64,000 bases of DNA, from positions 36,115 to 100,114 of the forward strand of contig JAJPIC010000016.1 of assembly GCA_021324915.1 (NCBI GenBank), in the 5' to 3' direction. Below the pieces are notes generated by a model, which worked only from the letters and a program-made list of their open reading frames with translations, was not told the DNA's origin and ran no database searches. The translations under genes and the position numbers were made by a program. Numbering within the stretch: position 1 is the first letter of the stretch; each line of letters starts with the position of its first letter. The DNA is from Beijerinckiaceae bacterium (GTDB taxonomy: Bacteria > Pseudomonadota > Alphaproteobacteria > Rhizobiales > Beijerinckiaceae). Of this stretch, positions 47,195 to 56,415 are shown piece after piece.

Positions 47195-47755
47195 ATGAAA
47201 CGCTCGCCGCGCTCCTCGCGGTCCTTCTTTCGCAATGATCGGGCCATCGCGGCGGTCGAATTCGCGATGACGCTACCGATCATGCTGTTCCTCTTCGTGG
47301 GGGCGGCTCAAGTCGGGCAAGCCGTAGCGATCAGCCGCAAGGTGACGATCACGACCAGAATCGTCACCGATCTCGTCACGCAATATTCGAACGTCTCCTG
47401 CACCACGCTGACGACGATCCTCGACTCCTCGTCTCAGGTGATCACGCCCTATTCGGCGAACAATCTCTCGATGAGCGTCTCGGAAATCTCGACCGCCAGC
47501 GGGCGCGCGACGCTCGTCTGGACAGCCACCGAGAGCGCGGGGGGATCGGCAACTTGCACGCAGCCGAACTCGACTTTTACCCTGCCGAGCCAGCTCACCA
47601 ATTCGGGCAGCACCGCCGTCTATTATATCTATGGCCAAGTGACCTATGCTTTCACGCCGGCGGTCGGCTACCAGATCATCGGCACGACGAACATCAATGA
47701 TCATATCTACATGAGCCCGCGGCTCACGAATTCCATCGCCTATACGGGCCCTTGA
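47195..47755 (+). CDS. TadE/TadG-family pilus assembly protein
   Basis: A 186-residue TadE/TadG-type protein. The N-terminal helix starts NDRAIAAVEFAMTLPIMLFL (about 14-33; Glu22 equals the prepilin +5 Glu), then a Ser/Thr-rich exported part follows. Cysteines in VSCTT and ATCTQ may be paired. It starts one base after the stop of the previous TadE gene. A TadG-like protein is encoded on the opposite strand and converges. The three belong to the same cell-surface system. Confidence 0.83.
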   Translation: MKRSPRSSRSFFRNDRAIAAVEFAMTLPIMLFLFVGAAQVGQAVAISRKVTITTRIVTDLVTQYSNVSCTTLTTILDSSSQVITPYSANNLSMSVSEISTASGRATLVWTATESAGGSATCTQPNSTFTLPSQLTNSGSTAVYYIYGQVTYAFTPAVGYQIIGTTNINDHIYMSPRLTNSIAYTGP

Positions 47756-47849
47756 GCCACAGCCCTTTCGTCAGCGAGGCGCGCAGCGGGAAAGCGATCG
47801 GGAGACGCCCGGTTTCGGATTGCTGCGCTTCGCTATGGCGGACGTCTGT

Positions 47850-49427
47850 TCAGTTCGTCAGATGCGCCGTGTTCACCGCATTGATGAACAGAGTCGCAAG
47901 CGCCGTCGAGATGTCCTGGTCGGTCGTGACCTCCTGATAGAGGCCTGCCGACGCGCAGCTTTGCAATGTCGGGCCGATGTTGGATTGGAACGGCGCGACG
48001 TTCGATGTGTAGAAGCCGTTGTTCGGCAGCGGCAGATAATTCAGATAGAGAACTGCGATCCTGATCGGCAGGCCGGCGCTGCTCACCCTGTTCTTGATTG
48101 CCGTGCATTGAGTCGTATCGACCAATGAAATCTGCCGGCTTCCGCTGTTGATATAATCGTTGACGCCATCGGTGATGAGGAACAGGACCTCCTGCGGGCT
48201 ATCGCCGGCCGTATTGGTTCCGTTTCCGGGCGTCGGCATGATGCTGTTGATGCCGCTCAATGCATCATTGATGTCGGTGTCGCCGTCCGAGTCGTTGCAA
48301 GTCGAACTCGACGAAAGCCGGCCCGAATTATCATAGACTTGCAGCATTGCAATGTTGGAGGCGGCGGTCGAGGCCGACGTCATGCTCGAGGTCAGCGTTG
48401 CAATCGTATTGAGCGGCGATCCATAATTGCAGGACCTGCTTGTCGGGTTGGCGTTCGTATCGAACGTATAAATCGCCATTTTGTATTGCGCATTGTTGGA
48501 CGCCGCCGTCGTCGAAGCCGTGCTGGCGAGATTTTCGATGCCGGTACGCATATTGTCGACCCGCAGCGTCAGCCCCAGCACGCATTCGGCATAAGTATAA
48601 TCGTCGACGTTGCCAGGATGGGTCGAAGTTCCTGTGCCGGGGCAGCTCGAATTGCCCGGCAGCACCCAGGTTGACGTGTTCGACTCATGGCAGCCGAAGG
48701 CGCAGCCGCCTTCGTTATCGCCGCCGCCTCCGGTCCCTGTGGACGTCGCCGCATACATCGCATTGATGCCGGCCGTCGTGGCCGGAATCCCCATGGAAGG
48801 CGAGGTATCGGCGAGCACATAGAAATTGATGTTCGGCGCGGTCGCCGCGTTCGATGTCGCCGTCCCCCCGATGTTGATGGTCGTGCGGTGGATCACGCCG
48901 GAGAAGGCGGTTGTCGATTGCGCCGTATAGGTGACCACCGCGGCATGTCCGACGCTGCTGATCGACGGCGTCTGCGCGACGCTTATGTTGAGATTGAGAT
49001 TGGTCACGCCGGTCACGGTCGAGGCCTGCGAGCAGAACAGGTTGATCGCGGCTGCGCACGCTCCCGACGACGAGCTGATCGAGCCGCAAGCGCCCTGAGC
49101 CGTGCAAACGGGCTGGTTGAGGACGGACGGCGTAACGGCGGCGAGCGCCGCGGCATCGGCTGCGGCGTCGAGCTTTGTCTGCCGACGCGCCGCCATCGTG
49201 TAATCGACGCCCATGCCGGCCGCAAACAGGATCGGGATCGAGACGAGCGCAAATGTCATGACGACATTGGCGCGGCGGTCCGAACCGAACCGCCGTACGA
49301 GCCCGGTATGCAAGTTCGCGTTCGCGATCGCTCCGCGCAGGCAAGAGCCGGCACCCGCGAATATGCGGCCCGGTATCAAAGCAATCCTGCGCAACATGGC
49401 GGCAATCCGGTTCCCATTGCCGCCCAT
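47850..49427 (-). CDS. TadG-like protein with von Willebrand A domain
   Basis: A 525-residue protein: a TadE/G-type N-terminal helix (about 55-75, VVMTFALVSIPILFAAGMGVDY) followed by AARRQTKLDAAADAAALAA, typical of TadG. Then a von Willebrand A domain with the metal site DTSPSM (Asp near 205; MIDAS DxSxS) and large loops rich in Gly, Ser and Asn. It is anchored in the inner membrane and faces the periplasm or cell surface. It may support Flp pili or act as an adhesin. I use ATG 49427; a TTG at 49430 is possible. No Tad motor genes are here. Confidence 0.87.
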   Translation of the reverse strand: MGGNGNRIAAMLRRIALIPGRIFAGAGSCLRGAIANANLHTGLVRRFGSDRRANVVMTFALVSIPILFAAGMGVDYTMAARRQTKLDAAADAAALAAVTPSVLNQPVCTAQGACGSISSSSGACAAAINLFCSQASTVTGVTNLNLNISVAQTPSISSVGHAAVVTYTAQSTTAFSGVIHRTTINIGGTATSNAATAPNINFYVLADTSPSMGIPATTAGINAMYAATSTGTGGGGDNEGGCAFGCHESNTSTWVLPGNSSCPGTGTSTHPGNVDDYTYAECVLGLTLRVDNMRTGIENLASTASTTAASNNAQYKMAIYTFDTNANPTSRSCNYGSPLNTIATLTSSMTSASTAASNIAMLQVYDNSGRLSSSSTCNDSDGDTDINDALSGINSIMPTPGNGTNTAGDSPQEVLFLITDGVNDYINSGSRQISLVDTTQCTAIKNRVSSAGLPIRIAVLYLNYLPLPNNGFYTSNVAPFQSNIGPTLQSCASAGLYQEVTTDQDISTALATLFINAVNTAHLTN

Positions 49428-49646
49428 CAAGCGGGAAAGAGGTAAATACTTCGCTAGACCAATGCGATGGAGTTCGCTGTTTCGCCCGTTCCGCCGTGCT
49501 GCCGGCCGAGAGAATTTTAGCTTTATCTCAGTGGCTTAGTCGCGCGAGCCTAAATGAAACCCGTAAACCGGCGGGCAAGAATGCACGGCGTTGCTTCGTT
49601 TTCAGTGAATCTTTTCTTCCAAATTGCTGGGGATTTTCGCAGCTTA

Positions 49647-50123
49647 TCATCGCCTCTTTGCCCGGCGCGGCGCTTTTGCGGGCCAGCTCACGATATGGTC
49701 GGGATAATCCTTGAGCTTGACTTCCCGCTCGGAGGCGGAAACGCGTCCGCGCACCGATATCCCTGCTTCATGCACCGTCTCGGCCGAACCCGAGACAAGC
49801 GGATGCCACCAGGCGAGCTTGCGGCCCTCGGCCCGGAGCCGATAGGCGCAGGTCGGCGGCAGCCAGGAAAGAGCGCGGGCCAGATCCGGCGTGAGCTTCA
49901 GACAATCACGCACCCGGCGCCGGCGCCGGACATAGTCGCTGCATCGGCAGGTCTTCCCGTCGAGGAGCCGGCAGGCGATGTCGGTGAAATGGATCGTGCC
50001 GGTATCTTCCTCCTCGAGCTTGACCAGGCAGCAGCGCCCGCAGCCGTCGCATAGGCTCTCCCATTCCTCGGGATCGAGCTCGTCGAGCCGCTTCCGCTCC
50101 CAGAAAGGCTGTTCCTTTGTCAT
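49647..50123 (-). CDS. YcgN family cysteine-cluster protein (UPF0260)
   Basis: A 158-residue protein started at the ATG with GAGGCGCAGC upstream ([13 protein letters not shown]). It is rich in cysteine: Cys25/Cys28/Cys31/Cys32 in CDGCGRCC, then Cys51, Cys59, Cys61 and more, consistent with a metal or Fe-S binding fold of the UPF0260/YcgN family. WEKRLDEL-type and [10 protein letters not shown] motifs are conserved. No function is established. It is divergent from the PBP1A gene. Confidence 0.92.
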   Translation of the reverse strand: MTKEQPFWERKRLDELDPEEWESLCDGCGRCCLVKLEEEDTGTIHFTDIACRLLDGKTCRCSDYVRRRRRVRDCLKLTPDLARALSWLPPTCAYRLRAEGRKLAWWHPLVSGSAETVHEAGISVRGRVSASEREVKLKDYPDHIVSWPAKAPRRAKRR

Positions 50124-50288
50124 TCGCTGCGCCTCAGCTCGACAGGATTTGCGAACCAATGACGCCATTTAGGTGTAGAATCCTCTTTGCCGCCATGATT
50201 GCCCGCAGGATTGTGGAGCAGACATAGAATTGCAAGTATCGCGGGCCAGCCCGGTTGCGGGGGCGGGGAGTGGAATTCGAGGAAAAAA

Positions 50289-52493
50289 GTGCTCGAAAGG
50301 CTGAGATCATCGCGCTTTTACAAGAGAGTGACGCGCGCCCTGCTCGCTTTCGATTCTCTGATCGATTCCTCGCTCTACGATTCCGGTCAGCGCGCCCGGA
50401 CGGCCTATGCGGGCATCGCCGCCTTCATGGACCGCCTGCACGTAACAGGCTGGCGCAGGCTCCTCGTCGAGCTCCTTTGCGAAGGCTCGAACATCGGGCT
50501 CGCCGGCGCCGTTGTCGCCCTCACCCTGGCGGTCCCCGCTTTTCAGGATACATCCGACGATTGGCTGAAAAAACAGGACCTCGCTGTTACTTTTCTCGAC
50601 CGCTACGGGCAAGAGGTCGGGCGCCGCGGCATCAAGCACGACGATTCGGTGCCCCTCGAGCAAATGCCCAAATATCTGATCGACGCGGTGATCTCGACCG
50701 AGGACCGGCGCTTCTTCGAACATGTCGGCATCGATTTCATCGGCGTCTTCCGGGCTTTGTCGGTGAACGCCCGCGCCAACGGCGTCGTGCAGGGGGGATC
50801 TTCGATCACCCAGCAATTGGCGAAGAACCTCTTTCTCACCAATGCGCGCACGCTTACCCGCAAGGTCAAGGAGGCCTATCTCGCGCTCTGGCTCGAAGGC
50901 CATCTGTCGAAGCACGAGATCCTGCAGCTTTATCTCGATCGCATGTACATGGGCGGCGGCACGTTCGGCGTGCAAGCGGCGTCCGAATTCTATTTCGGCA
51001 AATCGGTGCGCGACGTGACGCTCGCCGAGGCCGCCATGCTCGCGGGACTCTTCAAGGCGCCGGAAAAATATGCCCCGCACGTCAATTTGCCGGCGGCGCG
51101 CGCCAGAGCCAATGACGTTCTGAACAATTTGGTCGATGCCGGCTATCTGACCGAGGGGCAGATCTACGCCGCCCAGCGCAATCCGGCGACGCCGATCGCC
51201 CGCAACGGCGACGAAGCCGCCCCCAATTGGTATCTCGATTGGGCCTATGATGAAGTCCGCGAACTGGCCGAAGAAGGCAAGCTCGGCAATGACCGCGTGC
51301 TGACGGTACGCACCGCGCTCGATTCCAGTCTACAGAAATTCGCCGATCAGACGATCAACAGCCAGCTGCAGGAATATGGGCCGAGCTATCACGTCAAACA
51401 ATCGGCCATGGTGATTCTCGATCCTTCGTCGGGCGCCGTGCGAACGATGGTCGGCGGGACCGATTACGGGGCGAGCCAATTCAACCGCGCGGTCGAGGCG
51501 TTGCGCCAGCCGGGCTCTTCCTTCAAGCCTTTCGTCTATTTGACCGCGCTGCTGACCGGCAAGTTCAAACCCGAGACCGTGGTGCTCGACGCCCCGGTCT
51601 GCCTCGGCGACTGGTGCCCGCATAATTTCGGCAATACTTACGCGGGCAATGTTCCGCTCGTCTATGCGTTGACCCATTCGCTGAACACGGTCGCCGTGCG
51701 CCTGTCGATTGCGATCGGCGAAGCCTATTCCGTCCCCGGCCATAACAATGTCTTCGAGGCGGCGAAGCGCGGGCGCGCCAAAATCGTCGAGACCGCGCGG
51801 AAGATGGGGATTACGACTCCCCTGCCCGATACGGTCTCGCTGCCGATCGGCGCCGACGAAGTGAAAGTGATCGATATGGCGGGCGCCTATGCGACCTTCG
51901 CCAACGGCGGCAAGCGCGTGCATCCTTTTGCGGCCGTCGAGATCTATAACAGCCGCGGCGATCTCATCTATAGCCACGATCGCGACACGCCGCCGCCTCC
52001 CCAGATCTTTCCGGAGGACAAGGTCCTCGAGATGGTCGGCATGATGAAACATGTCGTCGAAGACGGGACCGGGCGCCGCGCCATGCTCGACAATATCGAT
52101 TCGGCCGGCAAGACCGGGACGACCAACGGGTTCAAGGATGCCTGGTTCGACGGCTATACCGGCAATTACGTCGGCATCATCTGGTTCGGCAATGACGACG
52201 ATACGCCGACCAATAATATGACCGGCGGTTCGCTGCCCGCCGCCACATGGCACGAGATCATGCAATATGCGCATACCGGCATCGACCTGAAGCCACTCCC
52301 CGGAGACTCGGCTCCGATCGCGCAACCGCGGCCGCCGTCTTCGACATCCAAAGTCGCCGATACCAATGCGCCGCAAAAGCCGCCCACGCTATCGCGCGGC
52401 TCTGCCGATGTGTTGGTAACAATCGAAGAGGCAGCGAAATCCATGGCCGGCCGGCGGGCGGAAGCCGCAAGTCCCGCGCCGCTTCCCCAATGA
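50289..52493 (+). CDS. Penicillin-binding protein 1A (class A, bifunctional)
   Basis: A 734-residue inner-membrane enzyme that polymerises and cross-links peptidoglycan. The start is GTG 50289 with GAGGAAAA upstream. The N-terminal part has a membrane anchor (about 75-100), then the GT51 transglycosylase with ISTEDRRFFEHVG and GGSSITQQLAKNLFL. The transpeptidase has SSFKPF (active Ser near 411), SLN in HSLNTVAV, and KTGTT. The C-terminus is proline-rich. The family is firm; the specific name (PBP1A) is inferred by length and layout. Confidence 0.95.
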   Translation: MLERLRSSRFYKRVTRALLAFDSLIDSSLYDSGQRARTAYAGIAAFMDRLHVTGWRRLLVELLCEGSNIGLAGAVVALTLAVPAFQDTSDDWLKKQDLAVTFLDRYGQEVGRRGIKHDDSVPLEQMPKYLIDAVISTEDRRFFEHVGIDFIGVFRALSVNARANGVVQGGSSITQQLAKNLFLTNARTLTRKVKEAYLALWLEGHLSKHEILQLYLDRMYMGGGTFGVQAASEFYFGKSVRDVTLAEAAMLAGLFKAPEKYAPHVNLPAARARANDVLNNLVDAGYLTEGQIYAAQRNPATPIARNGDEAAPNWYLDWAYDEVRELAEEGKLGNDRVLTVRTALDSSLQKFADQTINSQLQEYGPSYHVKQSAMVILDPSSGAVRTMVGGTDYGASQFNRAVEALRQPGSSFKPFVYLTALLTGKFKPETVVLDAPVCLGDWCPHNFGNTYAGNVPLVYALTHSLNTVAVRLSIAIGEAYSVPGHNNVFEAAKRGRAKIVETARKMGITTPLPDTVSLPIGADEVKVIDMAGAYATFANGGKRVHPFAAVEIYNSRGDLIYSHDRDTPPPPQIFPEDKVLEMVGMMKHVVEDGTGRRAMLDNIDSAGKTGTTNGFKDAWFDGYTGNYVGIIWFGNDDDTPTNNMTGGSLPAATWHEIMQYAHTGIDLKPLPGDSAPIAQPRPPSSTSKVADTNAPQKPPTLSRGSADVLVTIEEAAKSMAGRRAEAASPAPLPQ

Positions 52494-52586
52494 GCAACGC
52501 GGATGGGGAGAGCGCTCGCGTGATGCAGGGGACTGGGGCAATGGAGCGCGGTATTCCTTCTCCACTTGCGGAAAAAGGTCGCGCGA

Positions 52587-52640
52587 CCCCTCACCCGGTC
52601 GGATTCGCCGACCACCCTCTCCCACAGGGGGAGAGGGATG
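52587..52640. repeat. Intergenic repeat of the CCCTCTCCC type
   Basis: An element with CCCCTCACCCGGTCGG, GATTCGCCGACC (inverted repeat GGTCGG/CCGACC) and CCCTCTCCC...GGGGGAGAGGG. This is the dispersed palindromic intergenic type common in Hyphomicrobiales. It lies between the PBP1A and DUF1214 genes and overlaps the DUF1214 leader. Confidence 0.6.
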
Positions 52641-52650
52641 AGGAACACTG

Positions 52651-53229
52651 ATGCTGACCCTCTTCAAGTTCCTGGCCGTGGCGCTCATCGGAACGGCACT
52701 CGGTCTCGCGGTGACTTACGGTGTCCTGCAGCGCGGCGTTGCCTTCAATTCGGTTCAAGCCGGCCCCTGGCGGGGCCTGCCGAAAAGCGGTTCGCCCGAG
52801 GTCGATCCCTACGCCCGCGCCAAGCTTGCGCGCAGCGCCGAACTGCCGCTCGGCACGGCAGAGGGTTTGAGCTTCATCGCCCGCGCCGACAGCAGCGGCG
52901 CGACCTTGCAGCCGCGCTGCGACTATGATGTCAGCGGATCTATGCCGGCCGCGCGCTATTGGACGCTGACCCTGCTTTCGCCGAAAGGCTTTCTCATCGA
53001 CAATCCGGCCAAGCGCTTCGGCTTTACGTCGGCCGAGATCGTGCGAGCGTCCGATGGCACATTCGACATTACGGTGGCGCGGCAGGCGCGTCCCGGGAAC
53101 TGGCTGCCGCTCGGCAAGGGCGAGCCCTTCGTTCTGATGCTCCGGCTCTACGACACGCTGCTCGATTTCGGCACTGCCAAATTGGGCGCCGCCGCCATGC
53201 CGAAAATCGTCAAAGGCCGCTGCGAATGA
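52651..53229 (+). CDS. DUF1214 domain protein
   Basis: A 192-residue exported or anchored protein (N-terminal helix 6-28), of the DUF1214 family. The core contains YWTLTLLSPKGFLIDNP and FVLMLRLYDTLLDF. In many proteins DUF1254 and DUF1214 are fused (one long protein); here the two are separate and adjacent, with ATGA overlap. Start ATG 52651 with AGGAA upstream. No function is established for the family. Confidence 0.88.
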   Translation: MLTLFKFLAVALIGTALGLAVTYGVLQRGVAFNSVQAGPWRGLPKSGSPEVDPYARAKLARSAELPLGTAEGLSFIARADSSGATLQPRCDYDVSGSMPAARYWTLTLLSPKGFLIDNPAKRFGFTSAEIVRASDGTFDITVARQARPGNWLPLGKGEPFVLMLRLYDTLLDFGTAKLGAAAMPKIVKGRCE

Positions 53230-53810
53230 ATTTCGGCGATCGCATCTTCGGCTTCTTGCTTTATGTGACCGGCATCGTCTTCGTTGCCGGCGCCGTGCAT
53301 CTCGTCTCTATTCTGTTGATGCCGCAGGTCGCGCCGCATGATGCCTACGCGCGGCTCTCGAGGCTCGCCAAGCCCGGCCAGATGGTGCTCCTGCCGCCGG
53401 CACTCCCGGGCCACGAGATCACGCCGTTCGAAGATCCGGCCATGGCTCAGGCGGTCTGCCTCTACGATGTTTCCTCGGCGCCGCTTCATCTGCATGCCGA
53501 GATCCCGGATGCCGGGCTTCTCACTCTTTCGTTTCGCACGCGCAGCGGCAAGATTTTCTATTCGATGACGGATCAGGCGGCGCTGCACGGCACGATCGAC
53601 GTGCGGATCATGACCGAGCCGCAACTCGAAGCGATCGAAGACAGCGAAGACGACGAGAACGAGCCCTTGCAGGAACTGCGGCTCGTCGCACCGGACGTCA
53701 AAGGCTTCGTGCTGGTGAACGCGCTCGCTGCCTTTCCGAGCGAACGCGCCGCAGCCGAAGCGCGCGCGACCTCCGTCTCCTGTTCGACCGAGGCGATCGC
53801 GCAGCAGTGA
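53226..53810 (+). CDS. DUF1254 domain protein
   Basis: A 194-residue protein anchored by an N-terminal helix (about 9-33). The rest is a DUF1254-like beta-rich domain. It ends with an acidic patch (EDSEDDENEPLQEL). The ATG overlaps the DUF1214 stop by ATGA, so the two are translated together and probably form one complex. The function is unknown. Confidence 0.82.
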   Translation: MNFGDRIFGFLLYVTGIVFVAGAVHLVSILLMPQVAPHDAYARLSRLAKPGQMVLLPPALPGHEITPFEDPAMAQAVCLYDVSSAPLHLHAEIPDAGLLTLSFRTRSGKIFYSMTDQAALHGTIDVRIMTEPQLEAIEDSEDDENEPLQELRLVAPDVKGFVLVNALAAFPSERAAAEARATSVSCSTEAIAQQ

Positions 53811-53876
53811 GCGGGCGTTCTCACCTGCTGGGAACGCGCGAAACGCGGCCGGCGGCGCGACGGCTTTGCTTGCAGG

Positions 53877-54086
53877 CTAGGCGCGAACCTTGCCCTTCGG
53901 ATCCGGCTTTGCGGCGCGCCGGGCGCCGCGCCGGCGAATCTTTTTCGGCTCTTGCACGTAATCTTCGTAACGGGCGAAGCGCACGCCGGTGAAAAAGAGG
54001 ATCTCGGCGGTTTCGCCGCGTTTTCTCGCAGACGCCGCCTTGGTGCCCGCCCGCGAGCGCGGGCGCAAAGCAATCAGTTCCCCCAT
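53877..54086 (-). CDS. Small conserved basic protein of unknown function
   Basis: A 69-residue basic protein, started at the ATG giving MGELIALRPRSRAGTK, with a G-rich stretch upstream as Shine-Dalgarno. EILFFTGVRFARYEDY is a block I recall from small Hyphomicrobiales proteins. The C-terminus is Lys/Arg-rich. The longer frame to 54338 lacks a supported start. No function known. Confidence 0.65.
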   Translation of the reverse strand: MGELIALRPRSRAGTKAASARKRGETAEILFFTGVRFARYEDYVQEPKKIRRRGARRAAKPDPKGKVRA

Positions 54087-54217
54087 CGGCCCCCCAATGG
54101 CAACCCTCGCATCACGTGCGCCAGCCTGAGGTCCAATGGTTAATGACGCCTCAACGGGAAGCGCGCGCAAACCGATTGCACGACACTGACACGGCGCTGC
54201 CACATGGCCGATTCTTG

Positions 54218-54553
54218 TTACAATGCTTCGTCGAGGAACGAGCGCCCGAGCTTGTCTTCCACCTCGATGATCCAAAGGTCCACGTCGAAAGAAATTTCGC
54301 GCTTCAGCCGCTCGTCGGCGTGCTTCGCATCGATCCAATCTGCGCTATGGAGCCGCGTGAACCGGCGCTCGGCTGCGTCCACCTCGCTTTGCGGTGCCGG
54401 CCCATAGAGCGCGGCACTGCCGTCTAGCCGGTCGATCTTCACGAAAATGGCCCCCGCTTCGGCGGCGCCGCGCCGCTGCAAGACCGCGCTCGCCCCTTCG
54501 ATCGCACAGCGACGCAAATAGGCCTGAACCCAGAAGTCGCTTCTGATCCGCAT
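54218..54553 (-). CDS. DUF1491 family protein
   Basis: A 111-residue cytosolic protein of the DUF1491 family of alphaproteobacteria. RSDFWVQAYLRRCAIEG and AIFVKIDRLDGSAALYGPAP are the conserved blocks; DVDLWIIEVEDKLGRSFLDE is the C-terminal block. The function is unknown. The intergenic region to the divergent pit gene contains a candidate CtrA box. Confidence 0.9.
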   Translation of the reverse strand: MRIRSDFWVQAYLRRCAIEGASAVLQRRGAAEAGAIFVKIDRLDGSAALYGPAPQSEVDAAERRFTRLHSADWIDAKHADERLKREISFDVDLWIIEVEDKLGRSFLDEAL

Positions 54554-54691
54554 TTGTCTCGATCTTTCGGGGCCGAAAAGAATCCTGCCGCGTGATCAAT
54601 ATCCCATGACGCTGATCGGCAAAGGAAAAAGGCTCCCGGAAAAACATTTGATCGCCGCGCACGTCACAAAAGTGTAATCACGTTCGGATTG

Positions 54692-54707
54692 GTTAAGCGC
54701 GTCTTAA
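54692..54707 (-). promoter_or_regulatory. Candidate CtrA-like site between DUF1491 and pit genes
   Basis: On the minus strand TTAAGACGCGCTTAAC fits TTAA-N7-TTAAC. It overlaps the Shine-Dalgarno of the pit gene, which lowers confidence, because AAGGAGG itself supplies one half. Confidence 0.3.
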
Positions 54708-54719
54708 GGAGGCGCGTCC

Positions 54720-56339
54720 ATGACTTCCCTTACTTCCGCAGATATTGTTACGGGCGAGACCGAGAGTCCGAAGCCCAAACTCGATCATCCGCTCGATATG
54801 CGGGCGGTCATCGTCTTCCTCGCTATTGTCGCCTTCGGCCTCTTCTTCGCGGCCTACAGCATTCATAACGACGTCGAGGCAGCGGGCACGACGGTCAAAA
54901 GCTACGTCCCCTTCCTCTTGCTTGGCGTCGCTTTGCTGATCGCGCTCGGATTCGAATTCGTCAACGGGTTCCACGACACGGCCAACGCGGTCGCAACGGT
55001 CATTTACACGCATTCCTTGCCGGCCCCCATTGCGGTCGTCTGGTCCGGCACGTTCAATTTCCTCGGCGTGCTCTGGTCGACAGGTGCGGTGGCCTTCGGC
55101 ATCGTCTCGCTTTTGCCGGTCGAATTGATCCTGCAAGTCGGTTCGCAAGCGGGATTTGCCATGGTCTTCGCCATGCTGATCGCCGCCATCGTCTGGAACC
55201 TCGGCACCTGGTGGCTCGGCCTGCCCGCCTCGAGCTCGCACACTTTGATCGGCTCGATCATCGGCGTCGGCATAGCCAATGCGCTGATGCGCGGCCGCGA
55301 CGGCACCTCGGGCGTCGATTGGGGCCAGGCGACCAAGATCGGGCAAGCGCTGCTCTTTTCGCCGATCGTCGGCTTCGTCTGCGCGGCGCTGCTCCTCCTG
55401 CTCCTCAAGGCCGTCATCCGTGTCCCCGAGCTCTATAAGGAGCCGAAGGGCAATGCGGCGCCCCCGCTTTGGGTCCGGGGTCTCTTGATCCTGACATGCA
55501 CGGGCGTCTCTTTCGCGCACGGCTCGAACGACGGGCAGAAGGGCATGGGCCTCATCATGCTCATTCTCATCGGCACTGTGCCGACCGCCTATGCGCTGAA
55601 CCGCTCCGTCCCGGCCAGCCATGTGCAGACTTTTATTGCGGCTTCCGAAGCGGCTTCGAAAGTCGTCGATGCGAAAGCTGCCGGCTATAACGTGATCGGC
55701 GATCCCCGCCCGGCGGTGACCAATTATATCGCCAAGCACGATTTCAACGAGGGCACCTATCCTTCCCTCGCCATCCTCATTCAGCAGATCGCCAAGCAGG
55801 TCGAGACTTATGGTTCGCTCGCCAAAGTGCCGGCCGACCAGGTCGCCAATACGCGCAACGACATGTATCTCACCTCGGAAGCGATCCGCGTGCTCTCCAA
55901 AGACCACGCCGCCGATCTCACCCCGGCGCAGGCGAAGACCTTGGACGCGTACAAGAAGGAGCTCGATCTCTCGACCAAGTTCATCCCGACCTGGGTGAAG
56001 ATCTGCGTCGCGCTGGCGCTTGGTCTCGGTACAATGATCGGCTGGAAGCGGATCGTGGTCACGGTCGGCGAGAAGATCGGCAAGCAGCATCTGACCTATG
56101 GACAAGGCGCCGCTGCCGAGCTCGTCGCCATGGGCACGATCTTCGCCGCCGATAGTTTTGGCCTGCCGGTCTCGACGACCCATGTGCTCTCTTCCGGCGT
56201 CGCCGGCACGATGGCGGCCAATGGTTCGGGCCTGCAGCTCGCAACTTTGCGCAATATCGCCATGGCCTGGGTCCTCACTCTGCCCTGCGCGATCCTGCTC
56301 TCGGCCTCGCTCTACTGGGTTTTCCGCACGATTCTCTGA
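54720..56339 (+). CDS. PiT-family inorganic phosphate transporter
   Basis: A 539-residue membrane transporter of the PiT family (proton- or metal-phosphate symport). The two signature repeats are GFHDTANAVA (near residue 83) and AHGSNDGQKG (near 263). About ten membrane segments are seen, with a long cytoplasmic loop (about 300-420). Start ATG 54720 with AAGGAGG. It is followed by a strong terminator. No pho boxes or PhoU-like gene are nearby. Confidence 0.95.
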   Translation: MTSLTSADIVTGETESPKPKLDHPLDMRAVIVFLAIVAFGLFFAAYSIHNDVEAAGTTVKSYVPFLLLGVALLIALGFEFVNGFHDTANAVATVIYTHSLPAPIAVVWSGTFNFLGVLWSTGAVAFGIVSLLPVELILQVGSQAGFAMVFAMLIAAIVWNLGTWWLGLPASSSHTLIGSIIGVGIANALMRGRDGTSGVDWGQATKIGQALLFSPIVGFVCAALLLLLLKAVIRVPELYKEPKGNAAPPLWVRGLLILTCTGVSFAHGSNDGQKGMGLIMLILIGTVPTAYALNRSVPASHVQTFIAASEAASKVVDAKAAGYNVIGDPRPAVTNYIAKHDFNEGTYPSLAILIQQIAKQVETYGSLAKVPADQVANTRNDMYLTSEAIRVLSKDHAADLTPAQAKTLDAYKKELDLSTKFIPTWVKICVALALGLGTMIGWKRIVVTVGEKIGKQHLTYGQGAAAELVAMGTIFAADSFGLPVSTTHVLSSGVAGTMAANGSGLQLATLRNIAMAWVLTLPCAILLSASLYWVFRTIL

Positions 56340-56356
56340 TCGGTGCGATTTGAGAA

Positions 56357-56386
56357 GAAAAGCCGGCCCTCGCGGCCGGCTTTTTT
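56357..56386 (+). terminator. Intrinsic terminator after pit
   Basis: AAAAGCCGGCC and GGCCGGCTTTT form an 11-pair stem with a five-base loop, followed by T's. It lies 17 bases after the pit stop and also could end transcription from the opposite gene. Confidence 0.88.
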
Positions 56387-56415
56387 ATTCCTTCTCCCAG
56401 CGGCGGGAGAAGGAT

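Noticed and set aside
54693..56183. Minus-strand frame of 496 codons opposite the PiT transporter gene
   Set aside because: Antisense to a clear membrane transporter; composition (Arg, Asp, Gly-rich) is what the antisense of hydrophobic codons gives.
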